A stretch of DNA of 64,000 nt, taken from positions 62,001-126,000 of the forward strand of contig CADCXD010000011.1 in assembly GCA_902806575.1 (NCBI GenBank). The letters run 5' to 3'. Shown in pieces: positions 25,231-36,900 of this stretch. How positions within the stretch are numbered: the stretch's first letter is position 1; each line of letters begins with the position of its first letter. A program made the position numbers and the translations under genes. Below the pieces are notes generated by a model. The model made no database searches and was not told the origin of the DNA. It saw only the letters and a list, made by a program, of their open reading frames with translations. Source of the stretch: Jackrogersella multiformis. Taxonomy: Eukaryota > Ascomycota > Sordariomycetes > Xylariales > Hypoxylaceae.

Positions 25231-26994
25231 TTAAGCATCCCTTCCGAACCGAACATCGAACTCCCTCAGCACACCCATGATACTCGCCGCCTCGACCTCG
25301 ATAGGTAGTCTCGCTGGTGTATTCGCTTGTGGGGGAGCAGCCCTAAGCCTTGGCAACCAGGTTCCGATATCGTCAGCTGCCTTCTCAAAGTTGCGATGAC
25401 TAGATAGCGTCTTGTACGCGTCAGCACATGACAGATTGATAGCAGATGACGAGGTAGCGGGCGTTGCTGCTCCCGAGGTAGACTTGCAACACCCAGAGCC
25501 GCCGGACCCGCTGCAACATTCGTCGCTAGACTTGCCCACCTTACGGGCGAAGTTAGCGGCTAGGCTGCGGCAGAAGAGCCCTGACTTTGGATCCCTCAAA
25601 CACTGAGCACATGACCCGGGTCCTTTAGGGCCACAGCCAGTGGAAGGGCGGGCTGCCGGGATCGGGGTATGGTTCAACGAATTGATACCCGGCAGCTTGA
25701 TGGCCCCAGTCGGAGTAACTTCTATAGGAGTAGGGCCGACATCATTCTCCGATGGGGGTGGGGTCTGAACTTGTTGGGATACTGGGGCAAGAGTCTGTGA
25801 TGCGGCGGCCTCGGCGCACATGCAGTAGGTACCTTCTTTGCAGAAGCCGCAAGAGTCTCGTGGCGCTACCGCTGGTTGAGCGACAGGCTGATACAAGGCA
25901 GGCTCCGGAAGGGGGTTCTTCTTCTTAGCAAACATGGCAGTGAAGTCAACCTCATGGGGATAGGCTTCGGGTATCTTCTGCCTCTTCTCTTCTGGGGCCA
26001 TGGCGGATATCGAAGATGGTTTCCGCTTGAGCTCGGATTCCGAATTCGGAGCTGGCCCCTTAAGCACAGCTTCGAGACACTCGCACTTGGTTCCGATGCT
26101 ACACTTGCCGCAGCCAACTGCCGTATTGGCAAGGACATCTTCGACACAGGCACACGGCCCTGTAGAATCACAGCTGCCGCAACCCGCAGGATCCGTGGAC
26201 GACTCCCGAGCTCCTGATGAATTTGATGAATCGGGAGGGGATATGATTTGCGATATTGAAAAGGCCGCGGACGAATTGCGATGACTCGGTATGGTATTCG
26301 TAATGCTTCCCCGTGGCGTAGGATTATGGGAGGAAATGCTGAGTGAGTTAGGTGCCCGTTCGTGATGGGATGCGAAACTTCCATTCCTCGAAGACACGGC
26401 CGAATCTTCTCCCCGCCATCGTCGTCTTAAATCGTCGAGTTCGTTTGATATTTTGGCGCGTTCCTTGCGTTCCTTCTCCAGCAAGTCCTCGAGGACTACA
26501 CATCTACTCCGTAGAGTTTGGACCTCATCATCTAGGCCCTGCACCTGATCCTGCAGCTGTTGCTGTGTTCGTTCATACTCGTCCTTCTGCTCATCTAGCT
26601 GTTCTTCCAATTCTCCAACGCGGGCAGCCCTCCTTTCGCGGAATGCGCGCTGAGCAGCCCGATTCTGAGCCTTTCGCTTAGTTGGCGGTGTGTCTGTAGC
26701 GGGTTTCCGACCAGGCTTAGGCCTCGGGGGAACGACCCATTCCCTGCTGGTAATTGAGCCCTTTGCGACGGCGATATTCGCCATGGCGGTGGTGGCCTGT
26801 AGCGCTGCGGACGCGGGTTTAATAATAAGTTGATGAGTTGACGTTGGCGTAGACACGCCCGAAATAGGCGAAGCAACAGATGAGGCGGGGGGAGATGCAG
26901 CTGAGATAGGGGTTATAGCAAGTTTGGTTGGTTGTGGCCTGGTATGGCCGTTTAGATTAGCAGGATAGTTAGTGGCAACCGTAGGGGTCGTCAT
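25231..26994 (-). CDS. hapX: HapX, iron-responsive bZIP subunit acting with the CCAAT-binding complex
   Basis: This single exon encodes 587 aa. HapX represses iron-consuming pathways in iron starvation and activates vacuolar iron storage in excess, bound to the CCAAT-binding complex in the nucleus. The sequence shows a Hap4-like CBC-binding stretch (SREWVVPPRPKPGRKP, about 83-98), a basic region NRAAQRAFRERR (111-122) and a coiled coil to about 192. Four cysteine-rich regions follow: CGSCDSTGPCAC (272-283), CGKCSIGTKCEC (295-306), CGFCKEGTYCMC (382-393) and a C-x7-C-x2-C-x9-C region (454-475). Further CC pairs lie near 493-503. The C-G-x-C-x5-C-x-C pattern is diagnostic for the iron-sensing motifs. 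It diverges from COG2 over 1.84 kb. Candidate GATA-type sites upstream are listed separately. Confidence 0.95.
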   Translation of the reverse strand: MTTPTVATNYPANLNGHTRPQPTKLAITPISAASPPASSVASPISGVSTPTSTHQLIIKPASAALQATTAMANIAVAKGSITSREWVVPPRPKPGRKPATDTPPTKRKAQNRAAQRAFRERRAARVGELEEQLDEQKDEYERTQQQLQDQVQGLDDEVQTLRSRCVVLEDLLEKERKERAKISNELDDLRRRWRGEDSAVSSRNGSFASHHERAPNSLSISSHNPTPRGSITNTIPSHRNSSAAFSISQIISPPDSSNSSGARESSTDPAGCGSCDSTGPCACVEDVLANTAVGCGKCSIGTKCECLEAVLKGPAPNSESELKRKPSSISAMAPEEKRQKIPEAYPHEVDFTAMFAKKKNPLPEPALYQPVAQPAVAPRDSCGFCKEGTYCMCAEAAASQTLAPVSQQVQTPPPSENDVGPTPIEVTPTGAIKLPGINSLNHTPIPAARPSTGCGPKGPGSCAQCLRDPKSGLFCRSLAANFARKVGKSSDECCSGSGGSGCCKSTSGAATPATSSSAINLSCADAYKTLSSHRNFEKAADDIGTWLPRLRAAPPQANTPARLPIEVEAASIMGVLREFDVRFGRDA

Positions 26995-28836
26995 ATTGTT
27001 CCGATTTTGGAGCAGAGAGGAGGGATAACCATCTAGTCAATCCTATTCGCTGTTCTTTTCGGCAATTCAATGCAGGCTCGGACATCAGCGTATGAATTGA
27101 CTTAGATTTTCCGTGAGCTCGGCTCCGCAAAACCGCAACTCAAGCTGCTTGGGTAGATCGTGTGACAAGATCGAAGAAGGGATGTGATTAAGTATATCAA
27201 GACGATCTCTCCTTTTCTTTTTCTTTTACTCTCACACTCCTTGGTATAGATTGATGATCTCCTTCTGAGGTCGATTGACGTCGTCCTCCTTCGAGAAAAA
27301 GGAAGATGAGAGAAAAACCAACTAGGTAGAAGAGAATGTTGCCAGGATTCTTGCTCCAATAAAGCAAACAAACTTGCGGGTGGTAGGTAACGTATGTAGG
27401 AATTACTGAGAGTGGGAATGGGCCAAGCTATCTTCAGGGTCCGAATTAGGGCTCTCTCTCTGCTTGTGCTTTTGGGAGAGACTTTGTATTTTGGTATTGG
27501 TTTGTTTCAATCAAGTACCGTAGCTGAATTCTCTTCTTTGGTTGTCGGAGGGCAAAGTGTGACTAAAGAATGAACGAATAAGGTACCTAGGTAGATGATG
27601 GTACGGTACATCTAGCAGATTACCTCGTCAGCCGATTTGTCCCAGGTTGTTGGTGGTGGGGGGTTGAAGAATTTTGGGGGTCATGCAAAGACTCAGACTC
27701 AGACTCTTAATAGGTACTGTATAGTATGTATTGTGTATGTATGTAAGTAGGTACGTACGTACGTGTATGTACGTATGGGTAGGGGTAAGGGGATGGGATG
27801 GGGATGGGATTGTACTAAGAGGGAGAGGAACTAAGAGAGAAGTACTAAAAGAGAGAGAGAAGAAGTGATAGATGGACAATAGCGGTGGTTCGAGATCACT
27901 GATCAGAACTGATCAGATTGATAAGATTATGCCAGGGCCCTGTAACCCACAGCACAGTCCGCTCGCCTAGACTGAACCGACAGCGTCACATGGGATCCCC
28001 GGATAGGATAAGCTCGACAAGGGCAAGAAAAAAATAATTAGGCCATCGATCCACCAATCCATGCTCGGACCTGTCGGATTCCGAACTCGTTCGACCTGGC
28101 AGACGCTATTCGGCCTGGGTAAGGTGGGCAAGTTTGTTTGGTGCTTATTCCTTGTTGCCCCTCTTTCTTCTGTGGTTATGTGTGGTTAGGTTATTGTTGA
28201 TTGTAGGTTACTAGAAGGAATTGGTGAGAAAGAATTGGTGTTCGGGAATGGCCGGAGAATAATTTGCTCTAGCTTAAAAGCCTCTACTTTGGTACCAAAC
28301 TTGTAGGCCCGGTACCGGAGCGTACAAGTCACCTAAAATAGCTCTAGGTAGTAGAGAGAACCCATTTAATTGTCTTATGTCATCAATGCAAGGTGAGCTT
28401 CAGTGTAACACGGTGTCGCAATCCCTGACCCCACATTCAAAGCTAGTTCTACTTAGTCACTTCCCTGTCGCGACTCGCGATTTCTACCTACGCTGTCTAG
28501 ACTCTAGTGTAGGTATGCACTTATAGAGAACAACTCTCAAAATACATCGATGGTTTTTATTGGAGTACAATAATTACTAAGTCGTCAGATGAATGCTCAG
28601 ATCCATAACTCAACCTAATCTAGATAGGGGCAACTAGCACTATTCCTACTCAGATCGATCAAACCTAAACGACGACAACCAGGTGAAGAATTACTGGACA
28701 CACCTACCTACCTCCTACATGTAGGGATGTAGGTAACCTATGATACACCTTACCTACCTCCTGGACCTTACATACCTGGTCCTAATCGCACAAGACATAT
28801 CCACTACTCTCCCTGCCGTCTGGGGCTCGACGTAAC
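26995..28836. promoter_or_regulatory. Divergent hapX / COG2 intergenic region
   Basis: It is 1.84 kb long. The hapX-proximal part is pyrimidine/purine-skewed. A GTA-rich microsatellite-like tract lies at about 27716-27780 (repeated GTATGT and ACGT words). TACCTAGGTA occurs at 27584-27593. A cluster of ACCTACCT/TAGGTAGG words lies at 28700-28775 next to COG2. ORFs at 27102-27371 and 27628-27879 are low-complexity and not credible. Confidence 0.45.
27899..27925. promoter_or_regulatory. Paired CTGATCAG palindromes followed by GATAAG, upstream of hapX
   Basis: CTGATCAG occurs at 27899-27906 and again at 27909-27916, separated by AA, and GATAAG follows at 27920-27925. hapX is known in Aspergillus to be repressed by the GATA factor SreA, whose site is close to ATCWGATAA. 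The match here is imperfect (two extra bases). It lies about 0.9 kb upstream of the hapX start, so the role is a guess. Confidence 0.3.
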
Positions 28837-29712
28837 ATGGCCTACCTCTCAGCGGCAATATCACCGACCACCAGGCCATTAAGCTCCCGCAGTTTCGCCT
28901 TAGTCTCTTCATCATCCTCTTCAGACGGCGAAGATGATGATGCCCCCCTCCCCTTCCCCACCGCGCTTCCACGTTCCGATTTTCTCACCCCCGATTTCGA
29001 TCCAGCAGAGTACCTCTCCTCCTTAGCGAACCGTCATCAGACCCTCGAAGATTTGCGGTCCGACCTTAGGGAACGCAGTGCTGCCATCAGCACCGAGCTG
29101 CTAGAATTGGTCAATTCGAACTATACCAGCTTCCTAAGCCTAGGCGACGAGCTGAAAGGCGGCGAGGAGAAGGTCGAGGATGTCCGGGTAGCATTGTTAG
29201 GGTTCCGGCGAGCTGTGGAGGAGATAAAGGGCCGGGTAAGAGAAAGGGGGTCCGAGGTCGCCGACTTAAACCGGAATCTAGTTGACGTGAGGGGTGAAAT
29301 CGAGACCGGGAGGAAGATGCTGGAGCTAGATGAGAGGATATCCGCGCTCGAAGGTCGGCTAGCGATTGGAAGTACAGGTCCTGATAGCGACGACAGCGAC
29401 GAAGACGAGGAGGATGAAGGCGAGTTAGACGGCGCGGTAGGAAGCAGCTCCGCGAAATTGGTACAATTAGCGACCGAGTACGTTACGATAGCCCAATTAG
29501 CCGACGACATTGGGAGAGAGACACCATATGTGCGGAAAACAGAAGAGAGGCTAATCAGATGTCGAAACACCATACTTTTAGACCTGGGCACGGCGTCGAA
29601 GGGAGCTAAGCAAGCAGGTACCAAAGGACAAGTGAAACTTCTCAAGCTAATGGGTATCTACTCCCTACTAGATGCCCAAGCAGAAGGCGTCAAAACTTTG
29701 AGGAAGAGATGA
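28837..29712 (+). CDS. cog2: Conserved oligomeric Golgi complex subunit 2
   Basis: This single exon encodes 291 aa. The COG complex tethers retrograde vesicles at the Golgi; subunit 2 belongs to lobe A. After a Ser/Asp-rich N-terminus the sequence has the COG2 N-terminal signature: SDFLTPDFDPAEYL (about residues 47-60), then TLEDLRSDLRE, then ELLELVNSNYTSFLSLGDEL, leading into a long coiled coil (to about 175). An acidic linker (DSDDSDEDEEDEGE) and a helical C-terminus follow. The length is close to the short yeast form and much shorter than the animal protein (about 740 aa). It converges on the uL1m gene with only 155 bp between stop codons. Confidence 0.85.
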   Translation: MAYLSAAISPTTRPLSSRSFALVSSSSSSDGEDDDAPLPFPTALPRSDFLTPDFDPAEYLSSLANRHQTLEDLRSDLRERSAAISTELLELVNSNYTSFLSLGDELKGGEEKVEDVRVALLGFRRAVEEIKGRVRERGSEVADLNRNLVDVRGEIETGRKMLELDERISALEGRLAIGSTGPDSDDSDEDEEDEGELDGAVGSSSAKLVQLATEYVTIAQLADDIGRETPYVRKTEERLIRCRNTILLDLGTASKGAKQAGTKGQVKLLKLMGIYSLLDAQAEGVKTLRKR

Positions 29713-29867
29713 CTGAATAAGAATGATAACATTATTTCAACACGTATTTCTGCGAGAGCGTACTAGCAAGATACCCCGGTACCCCAGCATCTAACTTATA
29801 AGATATGTTACAGTTTTATACTGTCCTGCTTAGTTTGCAAGATATCTACCTGGGTATGTATAAATAT

Positions 29868-30889
29868 TTACATAGCCGTAGTCAGATGTGTCGGCTGGAG
29901 CTTCTCGTCGGACGGGTTGAAAGCTCCGTTCAAAGGGAAACCCGGCCCGTTTGAAGAAGACAGCACGACTTCGATCAATTCCTTCCTCACCCTGTCCTCC
30001 ATTTTCCCCATATTCTCCTTCACCGCCGCTACAAGCGTCTTGACGTTCTCAGCCAGCATCTTGGGGGTGAACTGAATACTCCCAATAGGCATACGAATCG
30101 TGCCGATCCTCTCCCTGTAGTTCTCGGCGCCAACCATCTCGTGCATTAGAGTTTTCACACTCTTGGTGATAGTGTTTGTCTTTAAACTAGGCATCAGACC
30201 CTTGGGACCTAATATGCGACCAAGTCCGGACTTCTTGAGGGCAGGTTCGCAGTCCACATGACAGATCAGGCGGTTGAACGGGAGTTTATTGGGGTTCGCC
30301 CGGATGAGCTCGAATAAAGACTCTTCTCCGAACGCAACAGCTCCGCCGGCGCGGGCGTCATGCATAGCTCCGCTGCCCTCCTTACAGATGACGGCAATTT
30401 GGGTGTCGTTCTTGATCGGGTAAGGCAAACGTATCCGATTCCGAAGTATCAAACTGTTCTTTGGCGTTCTAACTCTTAAATATAGTTCGTAGGTAACAGA
30501 CGCCGGAGGACGGCCAACTTCGGCGGCTCGCAAATATCTACAGTTCACTTATTTAGTTTCCAGAGTTCCAGAGTTTCGGAGTTCCATAGTTCTAGAGAAC
30601 TGAAGAATAGTTCTAGGAAGAGTCCTACTTACCGCATGGCGTCGCATAGTGAATACTGCTCAGCCTTGCTTACTGTAGCATGTTTATACTCCTTAAATCG
30701 CTGTTGTCTCCTCTTCTTCTTAAGCTTCTCTTTTTCACGCTGTCGCATAGCCAGAGTGCCGACAGTCGCACATCGCGTCTGAACAAGCGAAGGAGCTAAA
30801 TTTTTAGGAATTGTCGAGTTAATCGGCCTAGTTGGTGCTGATAGGGTCAGCCTCGCCAGCGAAGCCATACATTGATTCGCCGTAGCCAT
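29868..30889 (-). CDS. mrpl1: Mitochondrial large-subunit ribosomal protein uL1m
   Basis: Exons on the minus strand are 30889-30633 and 30537-29868, with a 95-nt intron (GTAAGT donor, CTGTAG acceptor), giving 308 aa. A basic N-terminus without acidic residues is a likely mitochondrial presequence. A lysine/arginine-rich stretch (REKEKLKKKRRQQRF) precedes the uL1 fold. Recognisable uL1 blocks are YELYLRVRTPKN, the CDCEPALKK-like segment (CHVDCEPALKKSGLGRILGPKGLMP) and TKSVKTLMHEMVG. It builds the L1 stalk of the mitoribosome. The start codons of this gene and GUS1 face each other 437 bp apart. Confidence 0.9.
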
Positions 30890-31326
30890 TGTAATATCGT
30901 GTGACCGTCGATAGTTATTGGACTAGGTATAGTCTAGAATGAAGCTTTAGAAACCCGATCTTGAGAAATAAATTTAAAGATCCACTTCAGCCTCTGGGGA
31001 GCGCCACAGTAGCCACATTTATTATATACATACCTGGTATCTTATCATATTAGGGTATCTACTATCTAATCAGTACCTGCCCAGGTACGTTCTTGTACAA
31101 CCCCGCCAAAAGCTTCTAATATTTTTATAAGGTTTTTCTAACAGCGCGATTAGTGGGGTGACTAACCCCGCCATCGTCTGCTTCGAAGTTGTTGACTCAA
31201 AACGGAGTCGACTCATAGACAACAACTTACACCAAACTTTTTAAACTTAAACATTCCCTTCACACTTCACAACCGCTAACCGGGGGACTTCACACATAAC
31301 TCCCAAGATAGTAAAAGGGGTATAAA
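30890..31326. promoter_or_regulatory. Divergent uL1m / GUS1 promoter region
   Basis: It is 437 bp shared by two translation genes. Near the GUS1 side there is a CT-rich leader (CCCTTCACACTTCACAACC around 31256-31275), common before fungal start codons. No specific factor site is called. Confidence 0.4.
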
Positions 31327-33293
31327 ATGAAGGCAGACGAGCTCGTCGCCGTGTCTACCTCCCTAGGAGGAGACTTCAAGTCCATCGAACCCCACCTCAT
31401 CCGACTCGAGAAGCATTTGACCCTAAGAACGTATCTCGCCGGCTACACTCTAAGTGATATTGACGCAAAAGTATGGATCGCCATCAAGAGTAATCGCGTT
31501 GCTGTCTCCTTCGTCCGAAAGGGATCTTACGCAAACCTCCACCGATGGTTCACCTACGTCGAGCAAGCCCACCCGGAGATCCAAGCCGAAGTCAAAGCCG
31601 CCGACGAGGTGCGGAAGACCAAGGTTCAAGAAGCAAGTCGAGCTGGAGCAAGTTACAATTTGGCATTGCAAGATACCGATAAAGGTGTTGTCGCTCGATT
31701 CTTGCCTGAGCCATCGTAAGAACTCTTTTAAATTATAGCAGACCTTAGGTACTAGATCTTGGATATTAGCACTTTTCTAACTCGAGTCGCAGAGGATACC
31801 TTCATATTGGACACGCAAAGGCCGCTTTACTCAGCGATTACTTCGCCCACCAAGCTTATAACGGTAAGCTACGCCTAAGACTCGATGATACCAACCCGAG
31901 CAAAGAGAAAGAGGAGTATCAGGATGCTATCATCGAGGACCTTGCTCTCATGGGTGTCAAGCCTGATGTCGTCACCTACACATCTGACTACTTCGACCAC
32001 CTTTATGACACTTGCCTTGTCCTCATCAAGGCTGGCAACGCGTATGCCGACGATACGGACGTAGAAACCATGCGGGAGGAGCGCGGAAAGGGAATCGCAT
32101 CCAAGAGACGAGACCGGACAGTCGAGGAGAACCTGAGAGTTTTCGATGCGATGAAGGATGGTACGGAGGAGGGGTTGAAGAACTGTATCCGTGCCAAGAT
32201 CTCGGTCGACAACCCGAACAAAGCCATGCGCGATCCCGTAATCTACAGGTGCAACCTCACTGACCCGCATCACCGGACCGGGACCAAATGGAAGATCTAT
32301 CCTACCTACGATCTTGCATGCCCCGTTGTTGACAGCTTGGAGGGTGTCACGCATGCTTTGAGGTCCACCGAATACACGGATCGAAACCCTCAATTCCAAT
32401 GGTTCCTTGACACGCTCAAGCTACGTCAAGTGTATATGTGGGACTTTGCCCGTATGAACTTCATCCGAACATTCCTATCCAAGCGAAAGCTGGCCAAATT
32501 GGTTGATAATGGCCAGGTCTGGGGCTGGGACGATCCACGAATGCCAACAATTCGAGGTATCCGAAGACGAGGCATGACCATCCCTGCGCTTCGCGACTTC
32601 ATTCTGAGACAGGGTCCATCTAGAAATGTCGTTTCCATGGACTGGGCTAGTTTCTGGGCCACGAACAAGAAGATTGTCGACCCAATTGCGCCACGACACA
32701 CCGCCATTCTGAAGAAAGACCACGTCAAGGTGGCTATTGCCGGAGATGAGGCACCTGCGGAGCCACGTACCGAGGACAAACCCCTCCATCCCAAGAACTC
32801 TGAGGTGGGAACGAAGAAAGTGGCCTTCAGTAAGGAACTGATATTGGATCAAGCCGATGCCAAGTCGTTCAAGGACGGCGAGGAGATCACTTTGATGCAA
32901 TGGGGCAATGCGTTCGTGAGGGCTATCGCCAGCGGTGATCCAGTCAACAGCCTCACTTGCGAGCTAAATCTGAAGGGAGATGTCCGCAGCACCGATAAAA
33001 AGGTTACCTGGCTCTCGACCCAGGGACAGAAGCTCATTGACGCGGAACTCTGGGACTTCGATTACCTGCTTACCAAGGACAAGCTCGAGGAGGAAGACGA
33101 GCTAGAGAAGTTCCTAACCCCCGTGACGGCCACTATGGAGGAGGCATTTTGCGACGAGGGTGTGGCCAAGCTTAAGAAGGATGATATCATCCAGTTGGAG
33201 AGAAGGGGATACTACCGCGTAGACAAGGGATACGACGAGGGTGACGAGAAGAAGGTTGTGTTGTTCTGCATACCAACGGGTAAAAACAAATAG
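31327..33293 (+). CDS. gus1: Cytosolic glutamyl-tRNA synthetase
   Basis: Exons are 31327-31715 and 31793-33293, with a 77-nt intron (GTAAGA donor, CTAAC branch, CGCAG acceptor), giving 629 aa. It charges tRNA-Glu in the cytosol. Residues 1-125 form the GST-like appended domain that binds the Arc1-type cofactor. The class I HIGH motif is LHIGHAK at about 133-139, immediately after the intron. The second signature is the LSKRK variant near 358-362, usual for archaeal/eukaryotic GluRS. The DDTNPSKE, IYPTYDLACPVVDSLEGVTHALR and GWDDPRMPTIRGIRRRG blocks are all present. The C-terminal beta-barrel anticodon-binding region follows. The mitochondrial enzyme would be shorter and lack the GST-like part. 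Confidence 0.96.
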
Positions 33294-34931
33294 ACACCTA
33301 GACCAAGCTTGAAGTTCAGTATGATCTCGATGAACGAGTAATAATACAAAAGCTATCAACAATAGACCCAATTAAGTCACTACTGTCATCCATATTTACA
33401 TACCTACCTAGGTACCCCGGTATGTACGAATAAGTGCCCAACCTTAGTACAATTCGAGCTTGAGAATTTGTGTTATGTTATAGGACTGAAGATACCATCT
33501 TGAGACGAATAGCAATAATACTGCCATCGGATTTACTCCTAATATTTGCTACATGGCGGTGGTAGTCCAAAGGTCATCACGCTATACCATTACCCCTATT
33601 ATGTGTACATAAGTACCGAAGTATACATTCTAGTATAATATATAGTATAGTTCGAAAAGGGGATTATTACAAGATGAACTACATTATAATACAATTCAAG
33701 GGAACAATTACCTATCTTATATATAGCCATTTGAAACCTAAATAGCAACTCAAGGTATTCGAGTTCCACTGCATCATAAAGATGAGGCTATAGCCAGCGT
33801 GATAGTATATGTGTATTATAACTAGAGACCGGCAAGCATAGTGAAATTATATGTATAATGAATTTGCTCATAACAAATGTCTAAAGAACCCTTATGTTCT
33901 ATAGGGAATTATTCTCTTAACCTAGTTGAAAAAGGGGTCTTTAACCTGAGGAACAAACTAGTGTCACAGTTTCAAGAAGTCTTCTGTTAACAGAGGTAGT
34001 ATAAATAATTTATTATACTAGGTATTAAATATAAAAGGCTTTCTACAAACCTTAGGCATGTTTTGTGTATAGGGGTTAAGTTCTCACAATTCTCATAGTC
34101 AACATGTTATTTCTAATTACATTACTAACATCGTATAAGTTTATTCACAAGTATTAGGCAAGAACCAGAATAAAGCAATAATCCAGGCTATGTGCCTAAT
34201 CATACATCATAAAATACATCGTTGCAGCTAAAAGAACCAATACAGTTTACATCAAGTTACGTAAAGCCTAAACTTAGTATGATATGGTCTCAGCCTCCAG
34301 CTTAACCTAGGCCATCAATGCTATAGGACAATCCCACCGGAGCCTTCTATTAAGTCGACACCCACTATTGTCAATGCTAGGGGCGTGTGGACACTTTTCG
34401 AAGTTGGGTACAATTCCATGATCAGCCTTGTTGTAAACATCCGATGACTCACAATTGGTCATGCAACATGTACTTGATGGCAAGGCTCCTTAATAACCAT
34501 AGGACTATATATTTCCAAGTGTTGTTAGCATACCCCCTCAACCACAGGATGCCTCTCGAAAGAAGGCAGGTTTTAGGTGCCATTGGAAGGTCTGATGCAG
34601 GCTGTGCCAGTGTTTGTACTGGACACGAAGCAGTAAGCCTCGATCGCCTATCCAGCCCAATATACTCATCAGCAACTATCAACAATGATGATGTGGCTCC
34701 AGTAGATATATGAATCGCAAGACCACTGCGCAAGGGGCTCTGGATAACCGGATTTCTAGGACAGCTGTTTACCTCGGGTCGTCTCTCCTGGCCCAATTCA
34801 TCTCTCCACGACGAAAGTATCGAAGTCCTCGACAAAGTCGACTTAGCGTTTAGGCTTTAGAGGGACTCTCCACTTCGTCCCTGGCGGTTCGCATAATGCA
34901 CCTAGGAGAAAAGCACGATTAGTCTGTTCCA

Positions 34932-34958
34932 GAATACGGAGAATACGGAGAATACGGG
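34932..34958 (+). repeat. GAATACGGA x3 tandem repeat
   Basis: Three 9-bp units, the last with one change (GAATACGGG). Confidence 0.85.
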
Positions 34959-36876
34959 AGCGAGTACTTCCAGAGGCAGCCCACAGAGCCCGCTTGTCTG
35001 AAGTAAGGGACATTTGTACATGATAGTTGACTCAGTTGTTGTTAAGGGGATCCATAGTTAGATGGCCGATATTCCATTTATTTTAATGCTTGCCTCCTAT
35101 TATGGCATTGGGAGCAGCTGTAAGAATCATGGGTGATATTACAATGTTTTGCAACTCGTTTCTCGTAGTTAGGTGAGTATTTGGATATTCGATATAGACA
35201 CATCTCCTATAGTACCAGAGTGTAGCAACTAACGTATAGGTATATTATGTATGTGTAATGCATGTAAAACTAGCCCAACTCCATCGTTAATGCCTCAATT
35301 ATACTTCAATATTCGAAAACGTGACACAGTCTTGAACTGACAACGGCTGGATACAGATTCTAGATCAGGCGGAGGCTGGAGGGAATCTTACCTAGGTAGA
35401 GTTTCACAATTGACTCGTACAAGCCAGCGGATACTGTACCTAGGCTAGGTAAGCAGGCTATGATGAATGGACAAATCGACTCTTGCAACCAAAGCGGACG
35501 GATAAAAGGATACGTGTAAACCAAGTTGGTATTTGTGAGGGGCTATAGTATGGATACGGGGTACGCATATAATCATGTTATACCGAAGAGCTTACATTTC
35601 TACTATATACACTACAAGCTTGCCTTGGTATCTGCCGTGATAGTATCTGAGCATTTCGCCGAGAGAAGGGCGTATATCTAGAGTGCTGTTGAATCACACA
35701 AGGAACTCGGCCGGTTCGGCTTGGAGCTTCTCGTGTAAATGGGGAATGTGGGCCTCATCGGATCTATAAGATCGGGGTTCTGTGGGCTTAGAGTCAAAGG
35801 TGAGAGCTGAGTTCTCAGTTAGGCAGGTAGAAATTTCCACTTTGTTACCTCTATCTCGGAATGTCGGTCCTTCATTATTTGGACTTACAGATTGCTTTCG
35901 AACACGTCTGTCCCGGCCGGTAAGAGGGGCCTGCTATGTTGTACAGCGGTGACTGGCTTCAACGAGCTAATAATATTGCTTTTAAGTTGACATTGTCTGT
36001 GAGAAACCGAAGTCTCACCTCGGGAAAGAGACTATACTATGCTATGGCGGACCCTACTCATGGTACACTCCACCTAATGCGATTGGGATGGACCCAGGAA
36101 CTCCATTGCCAACTTGGGAAATGCAGATTTATAGCGGCACCTAGGTAGGTAACCTTTAAGAGTAGATGGCGGTTGAATGTGGAAGCTATCCAGCATATCC
36201 CCAGTGTATATCTCCAGTATATCCACTTGAAGGTTTCTATAACATGAGTTTTCTATAACTTAATCTAAGTTCTACGTTCTAAGTTCAGACGAACGCGTTC
36301 TCATGAGGCTCCACTATGGAACTGGGTTGGTGCGACTGACGTGCATCAATGAGATCTGTACAAGGCTGAAAGGGGGAATCGTATACCTGAATAGATTGGC
36401 ATCGCGTGTTTCCAAGTTAGAAAGAATCGTGGGTGGGATTTGGTTGGGCTATATTTGGGAACCCTCAACACGACTATGCCTAAAAACCTCCACGGTTGCG
36501 TCCATGGTTGCCCAATATCAAGTTTAACCAGCCGCTGGTCATCATGCATTGCAGCTATCTTTTCCAATGGCTCGTCGAGTACGAATTGGTCGCGACGGAC
36601 GGACTATTAGTACCTACGTCCAGCCAACCGTCGCGAATATTTCTGAAGAGGAGAGAAAATACGATTGGCTTAGATCGAGGGAAGAGGGAAGCATAGAAAA
36701 GAAGAAAAAGAAGAAGAGCGGACGTCGTGGACGCGTTAAATGGAATATGTGGGCAGTCATGCAGGAGGCAATTGGATGCGTTGGCAGGAGTCGACAGGCA
36801 TCCGTCTCGCGTGGACGATGGCGATTGGGCGAGATGCAGGTCTCCAAAGGCTCCTCTCGACCGCTGTAGGTTAGCA

Positions 36877-36900
36877 AGATATCCAGATATCCAGATATCC
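36877..36900 (+). repeat. AGATATCC x3 tandem repeat
   Basis: Three perfect 8-bp units. Confidence 0.85.

Noticed and set aside
25866..26876. Several ORFs overlapping hapX on both strands
   Set aside because: Shadows of the hapX coding frame.
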